Assembly (NCBI GenBank): GCA_023213395.1
Contig: CM041465.1
Span: 15,066,001-15,130,000, forward strand
Source: Cycas panzhihuaensis
Lineage: Eukaryota; Cycadophyta
DNA length: 64,000 bases
Direction: 5' to 3'
Shown here: positions 34,440-46,027 of the stretch, piece after piece
Position numbering within the stretch: position 1 is the stretch's first letter
Layout of the letters: the number at the start of each line of letters is the position of its first letter
The notes under the pieces: model-generated
The model's input: the letters and a program-made list of their open reading frames with translations, nothing else
Told to the model about the DNA's origin: nothing
Database searches by the model: none
Made by a program: the position numbers and the translations under genes

Positions 34440-35859
34440 GCCCATATGCAGGTAGAATAAATAATTTGTAATATAAATAAACACCCGATAAGGGAAATCA
34501 AATGTTTCAAAATTTTTAGTTGAAAGAGAATATTTATTAGCAAATATGTCAGCTTGTGTACCAAGTATTATCTTAAAACTTCAATTCTATTTTTATTTGA
34601 AGCATTCAAAAGGGGATTTCACAGAAATTTCTTTAAATAATAATAGTAAAAAAACTTAATGTAGGAATATACTCATACAACAGAGTCATAATATTAAGAA
34701 AATTTTTAAATATTTGAAGAAAGTATATCATAAAAAAATGCTTATATATCTGAATTTAAAAATTTTCAAAGAAATATGTTGAGCAAATATATAAAAGATA
34801 TGTGTAAATCTAAAAATGGTACTGAAGAACCTAGAAAAAAAGTTGTAGCAGACTTGATCTGTTATATATGCTACTCCAAAACACTGAATATGCTTAAAAT
34901 TTTATAGATCTGGTAATGTAGTTGATTTGTGGATGAAAAATAAGCTTCAAAAGCTTTTAGTATACAGATCTGCAATATATACTTATTCAGAAGGCTGAAT
35001 ATGCTTCAAAATTTTGTAGATCTAAAAAGAAAACTTGAAACAATTTTTAAATATATGTTAAAGAATATGGATTTGAAATAAAGTATAGCAAATCTAAAGA
35101 AAACTGAGAAAATATTACTGATTTTAAGCTAAATGTTATAGATCTGACATGGGTATAGTGGATTTATAGCCAAATATTGCAGATGTAAATGAGTATACCA
35201 GAGAAATAGTTAAATAATTATTGAAACAAGTAGATCTATAGTAAAATATAGCATATCTAAGAAAATATTAAATATTTGAATAAAATAACTGTCAGATATT
35301 TATTAAAGTGAGTAGATTTATAGACTATGTAGTAGATCTAAAGTGAAATATGGTAGATCTTAAAGAAAACTTGTATGAGTCTTGCTTGCAGCTAAAAAAC
35401 TTCATAGATTTGAGAAAATATTAGATAAGTAAACAAAAAAATTACTTGTAAACTATCAAATATATGATAAAACTCTAGATCTAAAGAGAAATAACTCAAA
35501 TATGAGAAAAAACTTGAATATATATAACTTACTACTAAAATAATGATGAAATATAAGATAAAATATGTAGAACTGAAGAAATATGGCTCAAATCTAAGAA
35601 AAGGACTTGAGCAAATATGGCTTACTGTTGAAATTCTATGTAGATCTATGCAAATCTAAAAATAGATCTGAGAAATATTTGTTATATCAGAAATATAGCT
35701 TAATAATAATCAAAATCTACTGAAATAATATATAAAACTTGCTAAAAATTTGTAAAAAAATGAATGTAACCGAATATTTGTTGCTATGAGCAAATCTACC
35801 TCAAAATACCAATAACCTTCCTCATTCTTCAAGAAAACTTCATAGATCAACAATCACCT
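34440..35859. repeat. Copia II leader, part rich in AGATCT
   Basis: An AT-rich stretch in which the palindrome AGATCT occurs ten times between 34906 and 35669, mostly as GTAGATCT or ATAGATCT. Phrases such as CTGAATATGCTT-AAAATTTT-TAGATCT recur near 34885 and 34995, suggesting a decayed tandem or dispersed repeat. No gene is seen. Confidence 0.55.
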
Positions 35860-35871
35860 GCTCTGATACCA
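35860..35871 (-). promoter_or_regulatory. Copia II primer binding site, initiator tRNA-Met
   Basis: The minus strand reads TGGTATCAGAGC, two bases inside the 5' LTR at 35874. Confidence 0.93.
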
Positions 35872-35873
35872 AA

Positions 35874-36309
35874 TGTAGAAAAAATATTTACAGGAGAACA
35901 GGGCAGAACATATATCAAATATCCATAAATTAATATTGCATCAATACTTCAATGTATCACAATAGTATCATAGTTGCATAAATATGAAATCATTGTATTC
36001 AAGCCATTGTAAGAAATGAGTATTACAAATTTCCCAAATAAGGGCGGTGTCTAAGACACTAGGGTTGCACACCCCTCAATATTTATAATTTGGGGGAGGA
36101 GGGAAACTCCTCAACTCCTGAATTCAAAATAATAATAAAATAATGTTAACTTAACCCAAATGAAACTAACTCAACTTAACATAAATCAAAGTTAAACTTA
36201 CCTTAACTTACCTCGACATGTTAAGCATCACATATCTAAATTAAAGTTGATGAGGTGTACAATCCTGGTTGGAAAGGTGGGAGTGGAGTGATGATGATTA
36301 ACTCGAATA
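35874..36309 (-). repeat. Copia II 5' LTR
   Basis: 436 bp, the partner of 30488-30924, starting TGTAGAAAAA and ending CGAATA on the plus strand. The TATTG half of the target duplication follows. Confidence 0.87.
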
Positions 36310-36314
36310 TATTG

Positions 36315-36636
36315 TAATCTTGTTTAAAGATTAATAACCAATATATATTCCAAAAGATCCATCATTTCTCTCAACATGTTAAAAATTATGCATGATGGAA
36401 CATGCATGCTAATTGAAGAATAATTAACTCTTAGGATTCAATTCATCAATTCTTGAGAAAGTACATATATTTATGATTAAAGAAAGAGACTTATAAAAAT
36501 AAAACTCTTAATAAAATTAGGGCTTTTTAAATTTAGTCTTGCATACATTAAAAAAGTTCTATTGAACTAGCACATAATTTAACTAATATACAACTCAATA
36601 GACTAATAGATAATAGAATGAGACATTATTTCTAAC
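36315..36636 (-). repeat. Edge of a 3' LTR of an old copia element (copia V)
   Basis: The block ends in TTTCTAACA at 36636. In element orientation this is a TGTTAGAAA start placed right after decayed RNase H sequence and a purine-rich stretch reading ATAGAGAGG. The rest of this LTR would lie beyond copia II, somewhere left of 30483. The pairing LTR was not found. Confidence 0.45.
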
Positions 36637-36639
36637 ACC

Positions 36640-37110
36640 TCTCTATAATGTCCATTTTATTAGATTTAACCCTTAAGTGGTCCCTTGACATTTGAAACAT
36701 GCCATTCACTTACTTTCTGATTAAATGCTAGATATATTGCTAACTTTATCATGCTTTGATTATCATAAAATAATGAAGCAAATTAATCATATTAAAGACT
36801 AAAATTTTCTAAGATCTTCTCAATTCATATTAAATTACAAACTACTACAACTATTTCTCTTTATGTTCTACTTTTATATATGAGAATGTAACGGGGCTAT
36901 CTTTTTTGTATAATTGTATGAGATGATGCTTGATCTAAGGATGAAATAATACTGTTAAGATGTTTCTCTATCATCATTATTTCTAGCTTAATCTGAATTA
37001 CTATAACTAATCAAATTAAAATTTGATACATGTACATATTTTAATCCAAAATGTAATATGTAATTAACATATCTCAATACCTTTTTAGTCACCTTTTAAT
37101 ATACTTCTAT
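36640..37110 (-). pseudogene. Copia V: decayed RNase H
   Basis: The minus strand, read through stops, aligns with copia RNase H from start to end: RILRYVNYILHFGLKY (reached with a frameshift near 37090), SNFNLISYSNSD, NNDDRETS, EDLRKF, YDNQSMIKLA and SEWHVS (about 36700-36800). The catalytic Asp positions of SDSDWAG and CDNQS are partly kept. There are many stops and no open frame, so this is one of the oldest remnants here. Confidence 0.68.
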
Positions 37111-37617
37111 TTTTATTTCCTCCTTAATGTTTTTAATTCCTTAAACAAATTCAATCTTGACCCTCTCAATTCAAGTCCTTCAAGGTTGAATAAAAGCTCT
37201 AGTTATCCTTACATGTACTTAATTTTTAAACTCCATGAAATTTACTTATGTTTATGTAAAGAAATAACCATATACTAGAATACATGGGTGGCTAGTGGCT
37301 ATAACTACCAATTTACTAGAAAGTTATTTGTATATATAACTCATCAACATCTTCATCTTATTATCATACAATAAACTTCCTTATATCTATGCTATATATA
37401 AGATAATCAAAGTTATCCTAGGAATGAGTCAAACTACTTGGTTAGATAAATAACAAGCTAAACTACTTAACATTTGGGAATAAGTTAAACTACTTGGCCA
37501 TTTAATATTCAAGTATCCTATTTCACCTTTATGTCCTTTACAATAAGCTGATAGAGGCTTCCTTTATTAATTGGTCTAAATTTCATATTAAAAAAAAAAT
37601 TAAAGCTACCTTGATAG
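37111..37617 (-). other. Possible decayed copia RT sequence, not resolved
   Basis: This should be the end of copia V RT by position. A weak match to the stretch before RILRY may exist near 37110-37150. Nothing firm was seen up to the Tat-F insertion. Confidence 0.3.
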
Positions 37618-37621
37618 GTAA

Positions 37622-40146
37622 TCGACGCCATTACGGATAACCACCGACCGATAGCGCGGGAGAGATGGTGACGAAACCAGAGGAAGTGGAACCTACAAGG
37701 CAAGCAACTACTCACGCAGAGCGCCTGCACGCCGAGCGAGTTCGGGATCCGCAATGGAGTATGGCTACATCTGGTGACCCTTCACCGCCTTGAGCGAAGG
37801 GCTAAGATACGTAGGACGAACCCTGTTGACTCGGGAGTAGGCCCTCCCACCCTTGGGTGGCCAAGGGAGAGAGAAAGAACCTAACAAGGATAGGCCAAGA
37901 ACAATCCTATGCAATCTAATCTGTATACGAGCGATGGAAGCAAGGCGCTCGTGCGGTTAAGGAAGAGGGAGGAAGGGTAAGGGGGAAGAAGACTCCTACA
38001 ACCTTTCCTACGAATAACAAAAGTACATGCAACAAGGCAAACAAATCGCAAACCAATACGAAAAGGCAATTTTCCTTTTAATCTTCGATGTTCTAATTAC
38101 TAGGAAAAGAATAAAAGAAGGAAAAAGACCAGGTGCGAAGGGGAACAAAGCGTGCACCGGGCCGGCGTGAGAGATGGCGTAGCCTTCAGAAGAGCACCAA
38201 CCACTCCAAGCTGCACTGGGATGTGAAATGTAGCAAGCGAAAGGGGCTTCCTTACCTTCCCGTGAAAAGTAAATGCGATAATCAAGGAAGGAAAGAAACG
38301 CTAACTAGCAAATGAGATAGCATAAAATATGACACATGCAAGGGACGCCACTCGGTGGAAGGGGCAACGGCAACGCCTCCGCGTCCCGAGTACCTGTAAG
38401 CAACAAAGGTCTCCCTCCTACCGAGGGGAGACACCTATATGTAACACAAAGATCTAGCAATATATGTCTAACAACATAAACGAGAGTCTAAATGTACATG
38501 CATCAGTGTTAGTCCAATAAGGAAAATACCAAAGAAGAACGATCTAAATGAAAGGAAACAACAAGGTAAGCCTCGGAGTGGCCTACCGCCCGCAAATGGT
38601 ACCCAAACCTCTCCCCAAGAGCCACGGGGCAGCGAGGAGAAAGTCAAGACTCAAGGTTGGAAAACTACCGCAAGAAGGGGCAAGAAAGACTAAAGACACC
38701 CACGGGAACCGGATGCTACGGAGCAAACCTGCAACCGGGAGCAAAGGTGGAGAAGAACCCGCGGTTAGCCTATGGATGGCACCCAAACTGAATAAAGGGT
38801 CCCAAATCACCGCAACTTGTGACAGTCACTGTTTGGGCAACCAAGGAGCCTTCAACCCTTGTTTGCAAGCCAAGAGTAGCACGGGCGAGAGGGAGGCTTT
38901 GGAGGGCTTTGAGCCACTTAGGAGCGTGGCAGTGGTGCTAATCCACCCAGCTCCTCTCCAAAGCCTATGCAACCCTCAACGCCGCTTGACAAAGAAACGC
39001 AGTAAGAAGGCGGAGGGAGAGTGGTACAAAGAATCCCAAGAGGGAAGAAAACCACCACACAAGCAACAAAAGAGAACAAATAAGTCAAGTGTAAATATCA
39101 CCAAAACAAATACAAAGTGAAGAGTACCTGAAAGGGAGGCAAGGGATTTGCCCACCAAAAGACAATAAGAAGGGCCGGAACAAACAAATGACTGAATAGA
39201 GCAGTGCTAGGGGCCCCGCTATGGAGGTGGAACGGAAACACCGCAAACGGGAGCTCGTGGATCGCTCTGGTAGAAAATACCGAAACCGCTTCAAAGGAGC
39301 CTCTCCAAGGCTTGAGGGGCCGAGAATGTCTCACCAAGCCAAAGGAGAGTCAAGGTCAGATGAAGAGTGCAGTCCAGCAAAGAAGAAATGTAAGAGAGCG
39401 TAGCAGAGAGTGTTCCTTTTGAGAGTAAATCCAAAAGTGAGCCAAAAAAGATCCTTGAAAACGAGCCAAATATGTTTAAGTACTAAAGCAAAACCCTAAA
39501 GTACGCGAATAGGGCACGGCTGGGAGGGAGAAAAGGCGCGAACCACGTGGCAGTTTCGCAATAAATGCGAAATTGCCACGACGGATTTTAAAAAACAAGC
39601 AGAGACAATGTATCATGAAACTTTAGCAGATCATGAATATTCCAAATGCAGAAAATTCGCCAGATCACAAGATCACTACAGATCTGAAGATTACGGCAGA
39701 TGCACTGAGACACAAATGGGGCCCGCCAACCGTCCAGTCAGGGGCAACGGCCGAAAAGGCTAAAGGACAACTAAAACACCCACCCGGAGCAAACAAGCCA
39801 AGAAACGGCCCACGGGAGCGTAAATAGGCCCCAAATGAGGTGGCAAGCTAACCAAGCGACGATGAGGCATCACCCGGGTGGAGGTGGCGCAAACCCGGTG
39901 GATCCAGGAGAGAGGAGGGCAGATGCGGGAAGTAATACGGTCACCAAGGTGCCACACTCGCTAAGAGTGTGCCCTCGCTATAGTCGTCATAGGCTAAACA
40001 TAGTGTGGACGACGACCAGCCGCCACAAAGTCATACGCATGCAAATATGTAAGCAGACAATCAGTATATAAAAGTGATGATAATGCTAGAGACATACCTG
40101 CACTTACCTGAGTCGGTGATTCCGTATCCATTCCCGGGCCGGAACA
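37622..40146 (-). repeat. Tat-F 3' LTR
   Basis: About 2,525 bp. The plus-strand left end reads TCGACGCC where the partner has TGGACGCC, so the TG end is damaged. The right end is CCGGAACA. It matches 46028-48556 and, more distantly, the Tat-E LTRs. Confidence 0.9.
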
Positions 40147-40449
40147 TCCCTCGCGCAGTGAGCCTCGCCTGAAGCCCGGCGATGCGATGGCGAATCGGCA
40201 ACACAACCGCCAAGAGTACATGTGTATATAGATATATGAATCAAGATCGATCAAGAGGCAAGGGTGCCGCGAGTGTCGTGGCGAACGCTGGATACTGGCG
40301 GTGGAGACAACATAGGCCGCCATGAGCCACCCGAAACCGATCGGGAGAAAGAGACAAAGAGGGGCGCCCCACCACAATGAATGCAAAGGAGCATGCAGAC
40401 CACATGGGGAACAAATGGTGGGTACCATAGTTTTACCTCGTTAGCAACC

Positions 40450-40930
40450 CGATTTGGAGGTGCGAGCAGATCGCTGGGAGCGACCAACTACCGAGGCTTG
40501 GGCGGCGTGAAGGCCAAGCAAGACTCGGGACTGGCCAATAGGCGAGACAAAGTGCGCCAAGGATGAGGCGAACAAGGCTATCTCGCCTCGGCATTGAGAG
40601 CCCGAGGGATATCGGATATCAACAAGAGAAACGGGCCAGAGGGATCCGCGGCGAAGCAAGAGTCCTCAAGTGAGGGTATCGCACCCGAGACCTGGGTGAG
40701 ATGAGACACCACAACTTGAGAGTCGCAGAGCAAAACAATGGGTCCGCGATGGAAACGAAGGGCATCGGTAAGGGCTTCATGACAAATGATACTCGGCTTC
40801 ATTGTTGGTAGCCTCCGGAGGAAGATCCCAGAGCGAGGAGATCATAACTTAAGGGTCATGGAGAATCCACGCAGCATCAAGGTTCAGGGTTACCGCGCTT
40901 CCGCCGCTTGCAGATGTATATAGTGACACA
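40450..40930 (-). pseudogene. Tat-F second RNase H
   Basis: On the minus strand at about 40790-40920 the sequence reads ASGGSAVTLNLDAAWILHDP, and then PPEATNNEAEYH, better preserved than in Tat-E. A second block near 40700-40770 reads DALRFHRGPIVLLCDSQVVVSHL. Together these match the aRNH domain, including the Glu of NNEAEY and the Asp of CDSQ. A frameshift and a stop separate them. The domain lies upstream of the 3' LTR, where an integrase gene would precede it if the element were complete. Confidence 0.78.
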
Positions 40931-41015
40931 AAATCCAAGCGGATGATCGCTGATGAAGGCAACACTTAGAAAATGTACAACAGTGTGGCCAAGGGTAGGA
41001 GGACCTAAGAATGAG

Positions 41016-41810
41016 GCGCCCAGAGCGGGCCACAGCAGATGAACATGGATGGATAGTTTGGCAGAGGAAAGCACGGCCTGTGGGGCCATATATATAGGAC
41101 CATATGATTGTACCCCCCCCCGCAAGGACACCGGCTTCCCAGGATGTATGATGACATGATTTTGATATGTATATATGCATGGGGTGAGTGTTATGTTGTG
41201 TAGTAGGTGATTCATGTTATGAACATTTTATTGTATGATGCACACGTTTCCTTCCATGTATAACCACACACTTAACAGGGGCACACACACACGCCGTGAG
41301 CGGGACGACATGGAGGTGTGAGGTTAGGAAGGTGGCATACATGTCTCGCAGGAGAGCATAACGGGATATGCGAAGGAAACGCCAGACAGAAAGAGGGGCA
41401 ACACGCCAAGCGCCCTCCCGCTGGGAGATGCCCAAGCGAGAGGACCAAGGTTCCCGAGAGGATACGGAACGCGGGTTCCGCTGACCAACCGTAGAGACAA
41501 AGCGGTCCATCTTAAATAGCCATTCTACACGCCATGGAAGAATGGGGACAACCTAAGATGGTAGTTTAGGCTCGTTTTGAGGCAGGCGAGGATCGTAGAA
41601 GGGTCAAGCGTAAAACTTAAGGAACATCCCATTAACCGCTTTCTCAAATTCGAGCCTCCGTGGTGGCTATCCTATAGGCACCATTATCGAGAGATTCGAT
41701 AATGACAAAAGGACCGACCCACCGGTTGGAATTTGGTCAAACGGTCATGGAGATATTCGAGCTTGAGGACATAGTCCCCGGAAACAAAGGGCTGAACGCA
41801 GTGTTTATCG
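41016..41810 (-). other. Tat-F spacer
   Basis: Matches Tat-E 14946-15825, including a cytosine run near 41111 and the CACACACACACGCCGTGAG phrase. No gene is supported. Confidence 0.5.
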
Positions 41811-42110
41811 TGGAAATCGACGATATGCGATTGCCCTGCTCTTTTGGCAACGGAACAATATTAGAGACCCACTTAGGGTAATCAATAGAAGTAACAAGCC
41901 CAAAGATCCAAGCTTTTCAACCTCCATCTCGACGGCCATGAGAGCTTCGGTGAAGAGGACGCCGCTCGCGCATGTGACGCGCCAGGAAGGGTGGTGAGGT
42001 TATGGGTGACAATCGAGGGTCGATTCCTTCATGTCGAGATAATCCCACGCCGAAAATGTCTCGAAATTCTCGGAACAAGGGAATATTCCCTAATCTCATC
42101 AGAGAGCATT
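41811..42110 (-). pseudogene. Tat-F: N-terminal stub of reverse transcriptase
   Basis: Sequence matches Tat-E 17975-18240, the start of the RT domain. The catalytic part is missing because the internal deletion joins this stub to the spacer near 41811. Confidence 0.7.
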
Positions 42111-42624
42111 CGCCCCAACCCTAATGACCTTGCCGGCCAAGACTACGCCTTGAATTCCCCATGCACATGGCATTGCCCTCTTCAAAGTGAAGAGGGCAAG
42201 ATCAACAGGAGGAGGAGGAATAGGAGAGAGGATCGGACGCATGAGCGTGGATCCGATCGCAAGGATCTTCCGGTGACCGAGCTTGGTGACCGAAGGCGAT
42301 TAGGTGCAAGGCCCGCCAGGTGTTTCCAAATAGAGCCATCATCCTCGAAATAGTCCACCCATGGATGACCCTATTTCGAGTAGAAGAAGCGCTAGAAGGA
42401 AAGGAGCAACGGACCGGGTGATCATCGGATCGCTCAACTCCTTCATGGAACCAAGGAAAACAGAAGAGGCTCGAGAGGAGCAAAAGGCAATTCCTCAAAA
42501 CCATCACCGCGGGGTAATGAAAAGAAGAACCGACGGCGGGTCAAGACGAGCGATGGTGTGTGACACGACGAGGGGCTACTCTCACCAACGAGAGGTTCCA
42601 AACGAGGGTCTAGAGCGAGATGTA

Positions 42625-43240
42625 CGACCTATTGGCCAAGGAAAGAAATGGGTGGAGACAACCTCGCTCCGCTCAGCGATTCATCATCGCTGAACGAAGC
42701 AAGGTACCCATAACTCCCGACGCCAATAGGGGCAAAACGTGCGAGACTAGGAAGGGAAGATGTGGGATCTTCTTCTGATGGATTGGGTATACCAATTGAA
42801 CAAGCCGAGGCGTGAGTGGGTGAACCTTGGTTTGCCGAATTGGCATAACGAGTTTGTTTGGCAAAAGGACGTTCACGGGGAACCACTCTCATCCGTCCGT
42901 CATGGACGAATTTAAGCTGTCCCCAAAGGGTCGAACACACGGCTCCCATTTGGTCGAGCCATGGGCGACCTAGAAGGAGGTTGTAATCCACGCCAACGCC
43001 GAGGACTACAACATCGGCAGAAGAACGTTTTGCCCCAAGGGTGAGCGGAATCGCCATAGATCCGAGAGGGCTCTTCTCGCTATCACATACCTTGGCATCG
43101 CCAGGGAACGGGTTCCAAGGTGGAGATACCAAGCTCTTGCATAACACGTAAGGGCATGGCATCGATGTAAGAGCCGCTGTCGACAACAGCTTCTTCTGAG
43201 GGTACAATCAGCGACGATCGTGATGGTGAATGGGAAGTTC
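42625..43240 (-). pseudogene. Tat-F protease
   Basis: The active site reads VVDSGSYIDAMPLRVMQELG in one frame, with DSG at 43173-43181, better kept than in Tat-E. Further on, a 192-codon frame at 42629-43207 carries VGVDYNLLLGRPWLDQMGAV. These two blocks are in different frames. The protease would process Gag. Confidence 0.8.
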
Positions 43241-43599
43241 CACCGACGCTCCTGCTCACCGGCGGAGGAAGATCCTTAGGATCGAAGGAAATAGTGGGTC
43301 CGCCACCTGGGCGACGCCCAAAGCGTGGACAGCACATCTCCGATCCTAAAGCTTTTAGGAGGAGGGCCTGCTGGGACAACTCCTCGAACGTCCATCATGA
43401 CATTCCCCGCAATGACCGTATGGAGCTCGCCCACGACGGAGAAGGGTTTACCCTTCCCGAAGGTTGGGTAAGTGCCCTTCAAAGTCGTAACGACCCGGCG
43501 CATGTGAATAGCCTTGGGGAAAGAGGGATTTTGAGGAAGGGTCTCCTAAGGATCTAAGGAACTAAGAACCGGCAGCCTCCCGCCGCTTCCTTAGCGCTT

Positions 43600-45960
43600 G
43601 AGATCGCGTAAGGGCGAAAGCTCCGAGTTGCTTCAAGCAATCAATCACCTTCTTCCCCTATTCCGGGTCGTGAAGGCGACGAGTACGGCTGCCAGAGAAC
43701 GAGAAGAGGAAGAAGAGTTAAGGCGCCTTCCCTTTGTCGCGGAAGGGCTGGATCGTGTGATCTTCCTGCTACGTTGTTCTTGGTTTGGGGTTGCGATCAC
43801 GCCCCCATGTTTAGGAACGGATCCTTGTGAACAAAGTTGGTTCAGATTAGGCCTCGAGGCCCATTTGGGAGAGGAATCGCCGAGGGCATCCTTTGGATGC
43901 CGGGCCCTACAACGTGAATCGTCATGGAAGCAATCCCCATGAATGGAACACCACTTCTTCTCAAGCGAGGGCCTGACCTTCTCGCTTGGGAGGATCGGGC
44001 GCTCCCATTCCCCGGGAAGAGGAGCTTGGGTAGTTTGTTGGACTTGTTTGTTTGAAGTAGGAGACGAAGGACCTTGAAGCTTGAGCTCCTTCATCGACGC
44101 CGAACGAGCGAGCAGGCGATGTGAGGGGATCTAAGGTCCTCTCAGAGGATGAGAGGAAGACCGCCACCGAGAAGGTTTAGCGCCTTTGGTAGGGTGGTGC
44201 CTCACGGCCAGGAGGGCTTAAGAGGTTTCTTGAGACCACTTGGATCTCAATAGCCTCCAACGCCAAGCACTTGGCGATCGCGAATCACACGTGGTCGCCC
44301 ATCTTGAGGACTTCCACGTGGACTTCGGACGGGCGCATTGACAAACAGTCCCGCTCACCTCGGGCAAAGTCGCCTGGTGGAGTGAAGCGATCGTGGAATC
44401 ATCGCACAAAGTCACGATTCATCTCATCGTGACCTTGTTTGAGCGAGAGAAGGGATTTCATCCCGCCTCGAATGGGCGAAGCTACATCAAAGTAATTGAT
44501 GAACTCGCCCACCAATTCTTGGAATGAATAGATCGAGTGGGCGGTGGAGACGATAAAACCATTTAAGGGCGCCACCGCAAGGATCGAGGAAAGAGTTTCA
44601 TCAAAATATGGTCGTAAGCCCAAGAATCGATGCATGCCATAGAAACTACGGACATGCACGGGTCTCATGCGACGAAGTCCCATCGAATCTAGGAACTTCG
44701 TGGAGGATGAGGCGCAAGTTGGTTCGCAACGCCTCAACCGAGAGAGGGTTGACCTAAAGTCCACGAAGGCGCGCCTGCTCGAACCGTAGGATCAACGAAC
44801 GCCGGTAGGTGGCGCGCAAGGAGCGATGGGGTAGGACACCCATCCCTCCTGAGGAACCACCCTCACGACAAGAGGCGTGAAAAGGGCGCCTGAAGGGAGT
44901 CGATTCTCGCGAAGGCACAACGGATGGAACCGCATTGGATGGCGGACAAGAGGGATGCGAATCGTTCTCGCCCATACGGCCACCCGTAGGTGGGGCCATT
45001 CCGTATGGGTGTAGCTGATCCACCCCATAAACAGAAGACGGCTTCTACCCTGCCCCCAAGGTTGAGAAGTATACCCTGGGGGAACGTAGAAAGAAGCACC
45101 AACGCTGGGTTGGAGGATGCGTGGGAACGAATCCCACCTGACTGGCAACTGGAAGGCTAGCAGGGCGACTAGGCCTACTAGGAGCGATGTGCCGATTAGG
45201 GGACAGACATTAGTTGGATCGGGAACGGTATGCCAACCCCACCGAGGGATGACATACCGTGAGAAGGCCTTAAGGCATTAGGGCCTTGACAAGGGATGGA
45301 AGGTGCCACACGTGCCCCCACTGCAGGAAACGAATGGGGCGTACGCGTAGGCACGAAGGGTTTGTTGTCACAGAAAGGCGACGAGGATGAAGCGTGAGGG
45401 GAAGAGCAGGAGGAAGAGGCTCCTCACAGACACCCTCAAGCCATTCGGGACGTGGTTGAGAGCATGACGCACGCGGCATCCGCCAAGAGCCTCAAGCACG
45501 TCAACAGAGGAGTCCCCACATACCCATAAGAGGTGATCGGACCTCGAACAAGGCATGTCCATCCAAGGTTCCTCATAAAATCGCCATCGCGTGGCAATCC
45601 TCAGAGGAACGGATCCTCTACTGCGTGGGTAGAAGGATGGGGAGCACAAGAAAGGTGTTGATCGATCGGGTAGTAAAGGAGTCGCCACCCTCTTGGGTGG
45701 ACTCGAATGATGTAAGGAAGAGCTTGGGTTTCCATAACCAAGCGTGGTAGGTCCAATCTAAGAGTACCTTCCATAGTCGGACGGATCCGACGAGGCAAGA
45801 AGGCTATACTCGGGGTCTTCTAACAAAGGGGGTAGACCGCAAACGACGAGAGAAACGCACAAGATGTAACGTCGACCGACGATGTCGTGAAAAGAGAAGG
45901 AACCAGATAACACGCGCTGGGGTCGCCCAACGTGGAGGTCAAGATGTATAGAAAGGATCA
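43600..45960 (-). pseudogene. Tat-F gag
   Basis: A 149-codon frame at 43645-44094 holds the knuckle WCSIHGDCFHDDSRC (about 43907-43951), followed by a basic Ser-rich tail. A 121-codon frame at 44399-44764 holds the capsid part, with RFLGLRPYFDETL, GEFINYF and KSLLSLKQGH. The Pro/His-rich N-terminal part reaches about 45960. The gene is full length compared with Tat-E but split by frameshifts. Confidence 0.82.
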
Positions 45961-46009
45961 CACAGAGTAGCGAAACCAACCGAAGAGAGCGAGACTAGCT
46001 CCCATCGGC

Positions 46010-46027
46010 AACCCCAGATGGTCGCCA
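46010..46027 (-). promoter_or_regulatory. Tat-F primer binding site, probably tRNA-Arg
   Basis: The minus strand reads TGGCGACCATCTGGGGTT directly next to the 5' LTR. Its complement ends GGTCG-CCA, as in tRNA-Arg, and it is longer and cleaner than the Tat-E site. Confidence 0.68.

Larger units (their letters stand above)
30488..36309 (-). mobile_element. Copia II: non-autonomous copia-derived element carrying a host gene fragment
   Basis: A 5,822-bp element with LTRs of 437 and 436 bp, a primer binding site, a polypurine tract and a near-perfect duplication (GATTG at 30483-30487, TATTG at 36310-36314). The coding part is reduced to a gag (31157-31672) and the last codons of copia pol (about 30925-31102). 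Protease, integrase, RT and most of RNase H are absent. About 4.2 kb lies between the primer site and gag and includes a trihelix gene fragment on the plus strand. It must have depended on enzymes from another copia element. By eye the LTRs differ at about 30 positions, so it looks older than the chromovirus. Confidence 0.88.

Noticed and set aside
38548-39120. A 190-codon plus-strand frame inside the 3' LTR of Tat-F, starting MKGNNKVSLGVAY.
   Set aside because: The start is found in other Tat LTRs (11766, 46960), but the frames diverge or end at different points because of indels, and the copy at 23209 shifts frame at once. An LTR is not expected to code. Worth a second look only if accurate reads restore one common frame.
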